Shown piece after piece: positions 50,259 through 59,795 of a stretch of DNA of 64,000 bases. The DNA is taken from positions 61,034 through 125,033 of the forward strand of contig NZ_SIRE01000030.1 of assembly GCF_004307995.1 (NCBI RefSeq), read 5' to 3'. The stretch comes from Paenibacillus thalictri (GTDB lineage Bacteria > Bacillota > Bacilli > Paenibacillales > NBRC-103111). The number at the start of each line of letters is the position of its first letter. Position 1 is the stretch's first letter. Made by a program: the position numbers and the translations under genes. The notes under the pieces are model-generated. The model did not search any database. It was not told where the DNA came from and saw only the letters and a list, made by a program, of their open reading frames with translations.

Positions 50259-52286
50259 ATGAAAATGAATTGGAAAGCGACGCTTGCCACGCTGATGATT
50301 GCCTCTTTGGCGTTTTCAGCCGTTGTTCCGGCGTTGGCGGAACCGGAAACCGGAGCGGTGGAGACGGCGCAAGCCGCCTCCGATAACGCGGCGGTTTCGA
50401 CAGCAGCCGCGGAGCCGGAAGCTTCGGCCTCGGATGCAGCAGCGCCAGCGACGACGGAAACGCCCGCGCCAACGGCCGCGGATGCAGCAGCGCCAGTGGC
50501 GACGGAAGCGCCAACCGCTGCGGATGCAGCAGCGCCAGCGACAACGGAAACGCCCGCGCCAACAGCCACGGATGCAGCAGCGCCAGCGGCGGCGACAGAA
50601 GCTCCTGCGCCAACGGTTGCAGCAACGGCAGCTGCCCCCGTGGTAGCTCCTGCTCCTGCGGTGTATCCGCTGAACGGCACGGTGCAGGCCGAGGTAAAAA
50701 GCTTGTCGCTCAGCAAATCGACAACCGGCACAACGATCGGCGCCGCTGTCCGCTTGCGCAATCAGCTGACGCAGATGAACCGCGTGCCGGACTATGAGCT
50801 GCGCGTGACAACCTCTGACGGCAGCGTATATACACTGCCGTCCAGCGCGACCAATCAAAAATCGATGCTGGCCAAAGAAAACGCCGATATGACATATATG
50901 GTCAAAGTTGACCGGCAGGACGATTTTACCGTTACTTCGGTATCTTTCGTTTATGTGGACGAATATGTTTATCCGAAGCTGGAAAATACGCTTTTGACCA
51001 TTCCCGTTACAAATGTGTGGAACGCATCTAAGGCGGATATTACCGATCCTTACGCCAATAAAGGCTGGGGCGAATCGTTTGCGATTCCCGGTTCGGTTTC
51101 GCCGCTCCGATATGCGACCGTCGGATATTCCGAGCAAAACAACGATAAAGGACGTGCTTTCGTCGTAACTTTACTTGTTGAAAATACCGGAACCGGACAA
51201 GAAACGATGGGCGGTTTCCGGCTGGACGGAAAAACCGACGATAAAGTATTCCCCGGCAAACTGGTGGAAGAACAAGCCGTACAGCTGGCTCCCGGCGAGA
51301 AAAAATATGTGCATGTCGCTATCCCGGTAGACAACGGCACGGTGCTGAAAAGCATGTTCCTGATGACAAGCGAGATGTATACCGCTCCCGCGGCGGCAGG
51401 AGCTCAGCCGCAAGCGGCATCGTTTGACGTAGGCCGGCTTAAGATCGCCGTTCCGGCTGAAGGCACGGGTTCGGTGTCCTCGATGCCGGCAGCCGACTAT
51501 ACGATGGGGACGCCGATTTCCGTAGATCCGCTGAGCAAGCTGATCGATGCGAATACGGAGGTTTCTTTGGTCGAGTTGACCATGCACGGAACCGACGATG
51601 ACGGGTACAAAACCGTTGTCGCCAAATTTAAATTGAATAACAAAAGCGGCATGACCGTCGCTTATCCCGCCTTCCAAACTGAAATTGCCGGCAGCGGCGG
51701 CGCCGTTTATACGGGAACGCGGCAAAACATGACGTTAACGAACTTAATGCCAAACTTGAGTTACGTAGTCAGTTATTCGTTTATGGTCCCGGATACGGAA
51801 AAAGGAGATCAGCTTTCCATCCGGCTGCTGGATAATGTGACCGCCGCGCCGTATAACACAACGCTGGCCGCGCTGCAAACAGCCGTACCGCTGGAAACGG
51901 ACAGCGATACGATGTCGTTTTATCCGTTTACGGTTAAGTTAAACGATTGGCAGCTGAACGCACAAACAAGCGGCGTTACGGGCCAGACCTTGTCTTATAC
52001 GTACAAGATGAAGCTTGACTTGACGGTAAACCGCGAGGATAACGTCGTTGTCGACCAGAACTTCTCCAAGTTCAAGATGGAGCTCGTCGACGGGCTGGGC
52101 CGCACGATCGGTTCCCAATCCGTACCGTTTACAGGCACTAACAAACTGATAAGCGGCGAACAGATCGTTCAGTTCACCAATCTGAAGACCGATCAGTTGG
52201 AATATCCGCTGACGATTAACATCTATGAATCGATCGACACGCCGAATGGCGAAGCCGATCGTCTGGTTAAGACGCTTAAGCAATAA
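50259..52286 (+). CDS. Secreted repeat-containing protein of unknown function
   Basis: A 675-residue protein with an N-terminal signal peptide (LATLMIASLAFSAVVPALA, residues about 8-26). Then comes an Ala/Pro/Thr-rich zone to about residue 135, with four units like DAAAPATTETPAPTA. The following 530 residues look like several beta-sandwich domains, for example SLSLSKSTTGTTIGAAVRL and DYELRVTTSDGSVYTLPS. No LPXTG, SLH or membrane anchor is present. It starts 24 bases after the adaptor behind AGGAGG and is therefore the third gene of the RND operon. I do not recognise the family. Confidence 0.8.
   Translation: MKMNWKATLATLMIASLAFSAVVPALAEPETGAVETAQAASDNAAVSTAAAEPEASASDAAAPATTETPAPTAADAAAPVATEAPTAADAAAPATTETPAPTATDAAAPAAATEAPAPTVAATAAAPVVAPAPAVYPLNGTVQAEVKSLSLSKSTTGTTIGAAVRLRNQLTQMNRVPDYELRVTTSDGSVYTLPSSATNQKSMLAKENADMTYMVKVDRQDDFTVTSVSFVYVDEYVYPKLENTLLTIPVTNVWNASKADITDPYANKGWGESFAIPGSVSPLRYATVGYSEQNNDKGRAFVVTLLVENTGTGQETMGGFRLDGKTDDKVFPGKLVEEQAVQLAPGEKKYVHVAIPVDNGTVLKSMFLMTSEMYTAPAAAGAQPQAASFDVGRLKIAVPAEGTGSVSSMPAADYTMGTPISVDPLSKLIDANTEVSLVELTMHGTDDDGYKTVVAKFKLNNKSGMTVAYPAFQTEIAGSGGAVYTGTRQNMTLTNLMPNLSYVVSYSFMVPDTEKGDQLSIRLLDNVTAAPYNTTLAALQTAVPLETDSDTMSFYPFTVKLNDWQLNAQTSGVTGQTLSYTYKMKLDLTVNREDNVVVDQNFSKFKMELVDGLGRTIGSQSVPFTGTNKLISGEQIVQFTNLKTDQLEYPLTINIYESIDTPNGEADRLVKTLKQ
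50430..50615 (+). repeat. Four tandem coding repeats (48, 42, 48, 48 bp)
   Basis: Units begin CGGATGCAGCAGCGCCAG one base after positions 50430, 50478, 50520 and 50568. They encode the DAAAPxxTExPAPTA linker. The close match at DNA level indicates recent expansion, and copy number may vary between strains. Confidence 0.85.
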
Positions 52287-52356
52287 CATTGCGGGGTTTA
52301 CGTACTGCCGCAATCGCATAAAGTTTTAGCAGGCATCACAAATCCTTATGCAGCCG

Positions 52357-52402
52357 AACCTCTTGTCCGCTCTGAAAAGCGGGCAAGAGGTTTTTGCTTT
52401 TT
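52357..52402 (+). terminator. Terminator after the RND operon
   Basis: ACCTCTTG-TCCGC pairs with GCGGG-CAAGAGGT around an A-rich loop, followed by TTTTTGCTTTTT. Confidence 0.88.
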
Positions 52403-52440
52403 CGATGAATTATTGCATCGCAGCATCAAAACACCATTAT

Positions 52441-52473
52441 GTTTAGAGTTTGTTGAGAGTCTGTTGTTATAAT
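52441..52473 (+). promoter_or_regulatory. 11-bp direct repeats overlapping an extended -10 promoter of the SLH gene
   Basis: GTTTAGAGTTT and GTTGAGAGTCT are adjacent 11-bp repeats (9 of 11 identical). The third 11-bp block, GTTGTTATAAT, contains TGTTATAAT, an extended -10. The spacing equals that of the repeats before the RND gene. An OmpR-family activator bound here would sit in place of the missing -35 box. Confidence 0.6.
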
Positions 52474-52527
52474 TAGATGTTGATTTTTTGGTATGACAAA
52501 TATCGACAGGAGGAATGAACGCTTATT

Positions 52528-55500
52528 ATGAAGGTGAGAAACTTGATACCAAAAGCGATACGTCTGCTGCTGGCACTGATGATCGCACTTCCCGGCCTCG
52601 TCGCGGGACTAGGACAAGCGGAAGCTGCGAGCGATGTCTGGCGTGATATCACCGGCAATGCTGCCGCAGGGGTAACCAGCATTGCCATCGCAAACGATAA
52701 GCTGTACTTGTTGTACAAAGCATCGAAAAAAATTGTTGTCAGAGAAAAAAACGATTCGAGCTGGAGCGAGCTTGTAACGTTGCCTAACCAGATTAGCGTA
52801 CCGGCCAAACTGTTGGTCAAGGGCAGTGACATGTACGTCATTGATGAAGGTGTGGCGGATTCCTCATCCAGCAACTCCAAAATTTTCAAAAGCTCCGATA
52901 ATGGTCAGAATTGGGCCGAGATCAACGGGCCGCCGGGCGGTTATGTCGCACTAAACGCCGGAGCTGATGTGCTGCAATCGATGTTTTTTGATACGACGGG
53001 AAATTTTTATGCACTCAGCTCCATGTACCTTTCCAAATTCGGTACAAATAACAGCTGGAGTCAAGTTGGTGTTGTTCCTGAAGACAGCAATTATTCGTAT
53101 TTGTTCACAAGCGCCGCTGCGGACATCAACGGAAAAGTATACGCATCAGTTCTCAAAACGAATAAAACGAACATAAATGACAAGACGAATCTCTTTTATA
53201 GTTTAAACGGGAGTACATGGAGTCCGGTAACCGGCCCTCTTGCCTGGAAGACAATGCAATTTACCGGCGGCTCGAACGGCCGCATTTATATTGCTCACGC
53301 CGATAGCCCGAACAACGGGAATATGACTCCTGTCAAAGATATTTATTCGTATGACGGTTCCTCGTACAACTTGGAACTTCTGACCGACGATGCGGCTTGG
53401 ACGTCGAAAGGTATTGTTTTTGACGGCAGCTATTTTTATATTGCAAGCGCCGATAAAATCCGTACCAGCAACCCGAACTTCTGGCCAGCCGCCCTAACTC
53501 CGCCGGCAACTTGGTACAATATTACAAGCAATCTTGATGTAATGAACCCGATGTTGTCGGTGGATCAAGCGGTTTATGCGGGTCAGCTCGGTACGAAAGG
53601 CGTCTATTACCGGAATGTCACGGACACCGAATGGAAGTTCGCTTCTTGGCCTCAAAGCGATTTTGGCACGGTATTCTCCTTTGTGGCCCGCAGCGGCAAC
53701 TGGTACGCGGCGGATATTACAACGACCGGCATGATGTCTCCAAGCGTGATTAAAATACGGACCAGCGCCGACCATGGAGTTACATGGGCCACTTACGAGT
53801 TGCCCTCGTCTTATACGATCGCAGGCGCACTGAATCCGCTGGTCGTTGGCGCTAACGGCGCGGTGTACATGAATGACGGCAAAAACATATTTAAGCTGGG
53901 TGCGGATCGCACCTGGTCGCAAATTTCGGTGCCTGCCGATGCGGGGGGGTTCAGCTTCGCTTATACGGGCGTAGCCGTAAACGGCTCGAATGAACTGTAC
54001 GCGAACATTCGCAAATATAGCCCGCTGCAGCCGCTGAACAATACGGCCAAGCTGTACAAATATAACGAAGCCACTTTGCAATGGGGCGCGATCGCCGACA
54101 GCCCAAGCGCATCCATGCAGCTGTATACCGATTCGGACAATGGCATGCACGCCGCCACATCCATAGTCATGAACGGCGAGACGCCAAGAGCGTATATGTA
54201 TCGCATCGACGATACCGGCTTTTCGGACGAAGCGACGTTGGACAGCCTGAGCCAGGCTCGTTACGGCATGGCTTACGGCAACGGTTATTATTACATTTTG
54301 GATGCGGACACCAAAACGATTCGCACAACAAATCCGAATTTCTCTACGGGACTGACGCCACCGGTGTTGACGGCCGATGCAACCGATAACGATACGGCAC
54401 ATGCGCTGGAGCTGACGTTTGCCGACGACGCGGCTTGGCGCGCCGCAATTACCGATGTGACCGTCACCAAGGGCGGCACAGTGGCAAATGCCGTGTACAA
54501 CGTGGGGCAGGGAACGCTTACGTTGACCGGATTAAATATCCCGGGTACTTATGAGGTGAAGGTCAAAGCGAGTGGTTACCATGACGCTGTGATCAACCAG
54601 CAGGTTAATCTGACGCCATCCACTTGGTACAATATTACGAGCGATCTCGATGCGACATTCATCGGATTGTCGGTGAATCAGGCGGTTTATGCGGCGCAGT
54701 TTGCTACAACAGGTGTCTATTACCGCAATGTCAGCGATATAGAGTGGAAGTTTGTTTCTTGGCCTCAAAGCGATTTTGGCGCGGTATTCTCCTTTATAGC
54801 CCGCAGCGGCAAGTGGTACGTGGCGGATAGTACGTCGACCGGCATGATGACTCCAAGCGTGATCAAGGTACATATTAGCTCCGATCAAGGGGCTACATGG
54901 TCCACATACGAACTGCCTTCGACTTATACCTTCGTAGGCGCGCTGAATCCGCTGGCCGTCGGTGCCGACGGTGCAGTGTACATGAATGACGGCAAAAACA
55001 TATTCAAGCTGGGTGCGGATCGCGCCTGGTCGCGGATTCCGGTGCCTGCCGATGCGGGGGGCTCCAGCTTCGCTTATACGGGTATAGCCGTGAACGGCTC
55101 GAATGTGCTGTATGCCAGCATTCGCAAGTACAATCCGCTGCAGCCGCTGAACAATACGGCCAAGCTGTATAAATATAACGAAGCCGGTCCGCAATGGGCC
55201 GAGATCGCCGACAGCCCAAGCGCATCGATGCAATTGTATACCGATTCGGACAATGTCATCCATGCGGCTACGTTCAACGTCATGAACGGCGAGACGCCGA
55301 GAGCGTATATGTACCGCGTCGACGATACCGGCTTCACGGACGAAGCGACGCTGGACAGTCTCGGCCAAGCACGTAACGGAATGGCTTATGGCAACGGCTA
55401 TTATTACATTTTGGACGCGGACGGCAAAACGATTCGCACTACTAATCCGAATTTCTCAACAGGGCTGACGCCGCCGGTGTTGACTCCGGATACGACGAAT

Positions 55501-57294
55501 AATGACGATGTTCACCCGCTGGAGCTGGCATTTGACGATAACGCCGACTGGCGCTCGAATGTCACAAACGTCACCGTCAAGAAAGACGATACGGTAGTAT
55601 CTGCGGATTATCAGCTGGTTGCAGGCGCGTTAAAGTTCCCGCAGGCTTTGCCGGCAGGCTCTTATACGATTGAAGTTACCGCGGCCGGTTACAAAAAAGC
55701 GACCGTTCAGCAAACCGTGCTGATTACCGCTCCGGTGCTTGTTGCCGACACGAGCAATAATGACACGATACATGAAATCACCGTCACGTTTGCGGATAAT
55801 GTGAAATGGCGCGAGTCCTTGACAAGTGTTGTCTATAACGGCAGCACGGCCGACAGCAGCAAGTACCGGCTGTCCGCAGGCCAGTTGGTGTTCACAGCAG
55901 GTTATCTCCCTGTAGGTGATGTGAACCTTGTCGTCCAAGCGGCCGGATATCCTGACGCATCGGTTATCCAAACTGTAAAACAATACTGGAGCAGTTCCTC
56001 TTCTTCTTCGCCGGGTTCGGCTAGTACAGGAACAAGTTCCAACAGGGAAGTCATCAAGGTTGACGTGCTGGGCGGTTCGCGCACAGGCGACGTCGTCTCG
56101 CAGGTTGAAATCGTACGTACAACGGATGAAAAAGGCCGTAAAACCGACGAGGTCAGCTTCACAGCCGAGTTGGCAGCCCGTGCCGTCGAAATGATGAAAT
56201 CTTCCGGCGCGGCGCAGGCCGTCATTGTTATTCCGGACGCACAGGACGAAGTATCGGCCGTTCAGGTGTCACTGCCGCGCCAAGCGCTGGAGCAGCTGAC
56301 CGGTGCAGGCATCGGGCTGGTCATTGAAACAAGCGGCGCAACGATAAATATCCCGGCAGCTTCGCTTGCGGCGTCAAGCGGCGACCTGTATTTCCATGTC
56401 GTGCCGATCAAAGACGCGGCACTGCAAAAGGAAGCAGGCGAGCGCGCCATAATCAACAGCGGTTCCGTAGCCTTGCAGGATGCGGTTGTTGTCGGCCGGC
56501 CGATGACTATCGAGACGAATCTGCAAGCACAGCCGGTCACACTGACGCTGCCGCTTGGCAGCTTTTCGGTAGATCAAATCGGCCGTTTGCGGATTTATAT
56601 TGAGCACAGCGACGGTACGACGGAATGGCTGAAAGGCGAGCCGGCCGTGGACGATTCGGGAGCCGCCGCGATTCGTTTCACCGTAACAAAATTCAGTACG
56701 TTCACAATCATCGACACGGCATCGTCCGTATCGAGACAAGCGTACATGTTCGGTTATGAAGACGGCACCTTCCGTCCCGAGCAAGTTGTTACACGCGGCC
56801 AAATGGCCGCTATCCTGTCCCGATTGTTGGGCGGCGCAGCCGCAAAAGCAGCAGCCCCTTCTTATGAAGATAAAGCGCAGTTTCCGGAATGGGCTGCAGG
56901 GGCCATTGGACAGGTGTCCGCGCTTGGTCTGATGGACGGCTATGATGACGGCACCTTCCAGGCCGATCGCGCTGTTACCCGCGCCGAAGCCGCTGCGATT
57001 GTTGCCAGATTGGCGAAGCCGGGCAATGTCGGCCAAGCGGCCAGCTTTACGGATACACGCGGCCACTGGGCTGTCGGGGCGATTGACACAGCCGCCCGGG
57101 CGGGGCTGCTGACAGGCTACGAGGACGGCAGCTTCGTTCCGGACCGCAAGCTTAGCCGCGCGGAGGCGGTGACGCTGATCAACCGTTTGATTGAGCGTTC
57201 CGCACCAAACAGCGGGGCGCCGCTTTGGTCGGATGTGCCGGCAGCGCATTGGGCGTTTGGCGATATTCAGGCCGCCAGCTCGATCGCGCCTTAA
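52528..57294 (+). CDS. Large S-layer-homology surface protein with duplicated module
   Basis: A 1588-residue exported protein. The signal peptide spans residues 1 to about 34. Residues 35-327 and two 371-residue copies (from 328 and from 699) have beta-propeller-like repeats such as GVYYRNVTDTEWKFASWPQS. Each copy ends in an HID/DUF1533-like domain, and a third such domain lies at about 1068-1150. A Ser-rich linker and a region of about 230 residues (opening REVIKVDVLGGSRTGDV) lead to three SLH domains at about 1406-1588, with GYEDGTFRPEQVVTRGQMAA, GYDDGTFQADRAVTRAEAAA and GYEDGSFVPDRKLSRAEAVT. The SLH domains anchor it to pyruvylated wall polymer. Ligand unknown; HID domains bind haemoglobin in Streptococcus, but that role is not implied here. 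Confidence 0.9.
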   Translation: MKVRNLIPKAIRLLLALMIALPGLVAGLGQAEAASDVWRDITGNAAAGVTSIAIANDKLYLLYKASKKIVVREKNDSSWSELVTLPNQISVPAKLLVKGSDMYVIDEGVADSSSSNSKIFKSSDNGQNWAEINGPPGGYVALNAGADVLQSMFFDTTGNFYALSSMYLSKFGTNNSWSQVGVVPEDSNYSYLFTSAAADINGKVYASVLKTNKTNINDKTNLFYSLNGSTWSPVTGPLAWKTMQFTGGSNGRIYIAHADSPNNGNMTPVKDIYSYDGSSYNLELLTDDAAWTSKGIVFDGSYFYIASADKIRTSNPNFWPAALTPPATWYNITSNLDVMNPMLSVDQAVYAGQLGTKGVYYRNVTDTEWKFASWPQSDFGTVFSFVARSGNWYAADITTTGMMSPSVIKIRTSADHGVTWATYELPSSYTIAGALNPLVVGANGAVYMNDGKNIFKLGADRTWSQISVPADAGGFSFAYTGVAVNGSNELYANIRKYSPLQPLNNTAKLYKYNEATLQWGAIADSPSASMQLYTDSDNGMHAATSIVMNGETPRAYMYRIDDTGFSDEATLDSLSQARYGMAYGNGYYYILDADTKTIRTTNPNFSTGLTPPVLTADATDNDTAHALELTFADDAAWRAAITDVTVTKGGTVANAVYNVGQGTLTLTGLNIPGTYEVKVKASGYHDAVINQQVNLTPSTWYNITSDLDATFIGLSVNQAVYAAQFATTGVYYRNVSDIEWKFVSWPQSDFGAVFSFIARSGKWYVADSTSTGMMTPSVIKVHISSDQGATWSTYELPSTYTFVGALNPLAVGADGAVYMNDGKNIFKLGADRAWSRIPVPADAGGSSFAYTGIAVNGSNVLYASIRKYNPLQPLNNTAKLYKYNEAGPQWAEIADSPSASMQLYTDSDNVIHAATFNVMNGETPRAYMYRVDDTGFTDEATLDSLGQARNGMAYGNGYYYILDADGKTIRTTNPNFSTGLTPPVLTPDTTNNDDVHPLELAFDDNADWRSNVTNVTVKKDDTVVSADYQLVAGALKFPQALPAGSYTIEVTAAGYKKATVQQTVLITAPVLVADTSNNDTIHEITVTFADNVKWRESLTSVVYNGSTADSSKYRLSAGQLVFTAGYLPVGDVNLVVQAAGYPDASVIQTVKQYWSSSSSSSPGSASTGTSSNREVIKVDVLGGSRTGDVVSQVEIVRTTDEKGRKTDEVSFTAELAARAVEMMKSSGAAQAVIVIPDAQDEVSAVQVSLPRQALEQLTGAGIGLVIETSGATINIPAASLAASSGDLYFHVVPIKDAALQKEAGERAIINSGSVALQDAVVVGRPMTIETNLQAQPVTLTLPLGSFSVDQIGRLRIYIEHSDGTTEWLKGEPAVDDSGAAAIRFTVTKFSTFTIIDTASSVSRQAYMFGYEDGTFRPEQVVTRGQMAAILSRLLGGAAAKAAAPSYEDKAQFPEWAAGAIGQVSALGLMDGYDDGTFQADRAVTRAEAAAIVARLAKPGNVGQAASFTDTRGHWAVGAIDTAARAGLLTGYEDGSFVPDRKLSRAEAVTLINRLIERSAPNSGAPLWSDVPAAHWAFGDIQAASSIAP
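53509..55731 (+). repeat. Tandem duplication inside the SLH gene (period 1113 bp)
   Basis: The DNA from 53509 (ACTTGGTACAATATTAC) recurs from 54622, with high identity for most of its length; for example the stretch near 53865-54005 nearly equals that near 54978-55118. The shift is 1113 bases, or 371 codons. Confidence 0.85.
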
Positions 57295-57350
57295 TCATCG
57301 TGCCAAGCTGAAACTTTAAAGCGCGTCTGGCGCTGCATTCATTGTCACAC

Positions 57351-57388
57351 CGCCTCAGTCCGGGTTATGCGGACTGGGGCGTTTTTTT
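57351..57388 (+). terminator. Terminator after the SLH gene
   Basis: CGCCTCAGTCCG pairs with CGGACTGGGGCG (57370-57381), with one G-T pair, followed by seven T. Confidence 0.88.
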
Positions 57389-57748
57389 GCGTTTGCCGTT
57401 ACTCCTCGGAGATAATGTTGCCGGCCGGGATTATATTTCCATGACGCTAAAGTTGAAATTATCGTCTCTGCAACCGATAATTTACTTGAGTGGGATCGCT
57501 CATTTTTTTGTACAAGGCGCGCGTTCCTTATCGGTTACAGATTCTTCAGTTTCAATTCATACTCCTTTCACATTACATGTTTAAGATGATATTTGCTGGA
57601 TAAAAAGCCGGCCGGCTTTCGGCGTTTCATGCGCTCCCTATGCGCGCAGCAATAACTTTAAGCGCATATCGACACAGCGCGGCGGCCGGTTGTAGCGGCG
57701 GTCTGCGATGGCTGCCCATCGCCGGTAACACCCTGAGGAGGAATACAA
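57389..57748. other. Intergenic stretch of 360 bases before the second two-component operon
   Basis: No gene is supported. A frame at 57342-57584 overlaps the terminator and lacks a ribosome binding site. The A+T-rich part near 57540-57595 probably holds the promoter of the operon, but no clear boxes were found. Confidence 0.5.
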
Positions 57749-58426
57749 TTGGCTTCCATTTTGATAGTGGATGACGACCGGAATATACGGGAACTGATCA
57801 AGGTTTATTTGATTAAAGAGAGCTATATGGTTTTTGAAGCAGGCAACGGAGTCGCCGCGCTGGCCTTGTTGGAGAAGGAGCGTGTTGATCTGGTTGTGCT
57901 GGATATTATGATGCCGCAGATGGACGGCTGGGAGCTGTGCCGCGAAATCAAGCGGACCAGCGATTTGCCGGTGCTGATGGTAACGGCCAAAGGGGAAGCG
58001 GCGCATAAAATTAAAGGTTTCCAGCTGGGCACCGACGATTACATAGTTAAACCTTTTGATCCGCAAGAGCTGGTGCTGCGCGTCAGAGCGCTGCTGAAGC
58101 GGTACCGGATTTCCATATCCCAATCGGTTTCCGTCGGGGATCTGCATATGAACCGGAGCACCTATGACGTCATGGTGGGCAGCGAACGGATGCTGCTTCC
58201 GCTTAAAGAATTCGAGCTTTTGTTTAAGCTGACCGGAACGGTTGGGCATATTTTTACGAGGGAGCAGCTGATCGAGCAAATATGGGGCAGCGACTACGAA
58301 GGCGACGAGCGCACGGTCGACGTGCACATCAAGCGCTTGCGCGAACGGCTGGCCGGCAAAACAAACACTGTCAAAATTACGACCGTCCGGGGCATCGGAT
58401 ACCGGCTGGAGATGTGCGATGAGTAG
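57749..58426 (+). CDS. OmpR/PhoB-family response regulator (paralogue of 43614)
   Basis: A 225-residue regulator with the same length and layout as that at 43614. Acidic residues are at 8-10, phospho-acceptor Asp52 in VVLDIMMPQMDGWELCRE, and Lys in DDYIVKPFDP. The winged helix has LPLKEFELLFKLTG and DERTVDVHIKRLRERL. TTG start behind TGAGGAGGAA. It overlaps the kinase gene by 8 bases. It may act on the SLH gene through the repeats at 52441, which is inference. Confidence 0.93.
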   Translation: MASILIVDDDRNIRELIKVYLIKESYMVFEAGNGVAALALLEKERVDLVVLDIMMPQMDGWELCREIKRTSDLPVLMVTAKGEAAHKIKGFQLGTDDYIVKPFDPQELVLRVRALLKRYRISISQSVSVGDLHMNRSTYDVMVGSERMLLPLKEFELLFKLTGTVGHIFTREQLIEQIWGSDYEGDERTVDVHIKRLRERLAGKTNTVKITTVRGIGYRLEMCDE

Positions 58427-59795
58427 ATCGCTGTATTTTCGCACGGTGCTGGTATTTGTACTGGTTGTTATTTTCAGCGTAACCTTGTCTTATTATGTAT
58501 CTTCCCTGCTGTTTCGGAATAAAGGCGAGGCGCAAATGCAAGACGACATGCTGACTGCGGGACATTACACAATTCAGATGTTCAAGGAAACCGGGGTCAA
58601 AAATCCCGACTCTTACATCACACGGCTTGCTTTGCTGCAGCATTTTATTTTTCTGCTGTACGACGAAACGGGCGAGGTCAAAACGTACCCCGTATCGCCG
58701 CTGCCTCCTGAAGAAAACCGCCCGATCGACAAATCGGTCATTAAATATGTGCTGGACGGCGACAATTATCAAAACCGTGCTCCGCAAAAAAAACCGCTGG
58801 ACGAGCTGATCGGCCTCCCTTTTCAGGTCAACGGTAAACCTTACGCTTTGTTTGTGCAGCTTAATGTATCGGCCCGCTCGGCGGATTTGGAGAAAACGGC
58901 GGCAATGACGCTGCTGCTTGTGCTGGCTATCGGCAGCTTAACGGCGCTGATTGCTTCGCGTTATGTCGTCAAGCCGCTGCTCAAGCTGACCGAAGCGACA
59001 AGCCGGCTGGCCAAGGGCGATTTCGGGGTGCAGGTCAATGTCCGCAGTAAAGACGAGATTGGCTTGCTGGCGGACAGTTTTAACAGGATGTCCAAGGAAC
59101 TGGGTCAAATCGAGCGGATGAGGCAAGATTTTGTGGCAAACGTATCACATGAAATTCAAACGCCGCTGACGTCGATCCGCGGATTCTCCAAAGCGCTTAA
59201 AGAAAATGTAATTGCCGATGAAGACCGCGGCCGTTATTTGGATATCATTCAAACGGAAAGCGAGCGCTTATCCAGGCTGGTGGACAATCTGCTGCGCCTT
59301 GCCTCGCTGGAATCGGAGCACCACCCGTTTACGCCGGCAGTTTATGACTTGGGAGAGCAATTGCGCAAGGTGATGTTGTCGCTGGACCCGCTGTTTGAAC
59401 AGAAAGGCGTGGAATGGGATGTCGACCTGCCTGGGGTCAAAATTTTTGCCGATGAGGACCAGCTCTATCAAGTATGGGTGAACCTGCTGCGTAACAGCAT
59501 CAAATTTACGCCGCGAGGCGGCAGCGTTGCTGTGGCTATTCACAAAGATGCGGACGGGGTGTCGGTATCCGTCCAAGATACGGGGATTGGAATCCGCGAG
59601 ATCGACAAAACTCATATATTCGAAAGATTTTATAAAGCCGACGTCAATGGCGAAGAGGAAGCGGCAGGTAACGGCCTGGGGTTGGCGATTGTGAAGAAAA
59701 TCGTCGATATTCATGAGGGAATCGTCGAAGTATACAGCAAAGAAGGGCAAGGCAGCCAATTTGTCATCAAACTGCCAAATAGGGCCGAAATGTAA
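58419..59795 (+). CDS. Sensor histidine kinase (paralogue of 44292)
   Basis: A 458-residue membrane kinase. Membrane helix 1 is at about 8-27, the extracellular sensor at about 28-160, helix 2 near 160-180, and HAMP has TSRLAKGDFGVQVNVRSKDE. His244 lies in VANVSHEIQTPLTS at the same residue number as in the paralogue. The ATPase domain has VWVNLLRNSIKFTP and VQDTGIGIR. The sensor parts of the two kinases differ far more than the kinase parts, so they probably answer different signals. Confidence 0.93.
   Translation: MSRSLYFRTVLVFVLVVIFSVTLSYYVSSLLFRNKGEAQMQDDMLTAGHYTIQMFKETGVKNPDSYITRLALLQHFIFLLYDETGEVKTYPVSPLPPEENRPIDKSVIKYVLDGDNYQNRAPQKKPLDELIGLPFQVNGKPYALFVQLNVSARSADLEKTAAMTLLLVLAIGSLTALIASRYVVKPLLKLTEATSRLAKGDFGVQVNVRSKDEIGLLADSFNRMSKELGQIERMRQDFVANVSHEIQTPLTSIRGFSKALKENVIADEDRGRYLDIIQTESERLSRLVDNLLRLASLESEHHPFTPAVYDLGEQLRKVMLSLDPLFEQKGVEWDVDLPGVKIFADEDQLYQVWVNLLRNSIKFTPRGGSVAVAIHKDADGVSVSVQDTGIGIREIDKTHIFERFYKADVNGEEEAAGNGLGLAIVKKIVDIHEGIVEVYSKEGQGSQFVIKLPNRAEM

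Noticed and set aside
50316..51137. Minus-strand frame of 273 codons opposite the secreted repeat protein
   Set aside because: It is Arg/Cys-rich low complexity caused by the complement of the Ala/Pro repeats, with no start context.
57342..57584. Frame of 80 codons after the SLH gene
   Set aside because: Its beginning lies in the terminator stem and it has no translation signal.
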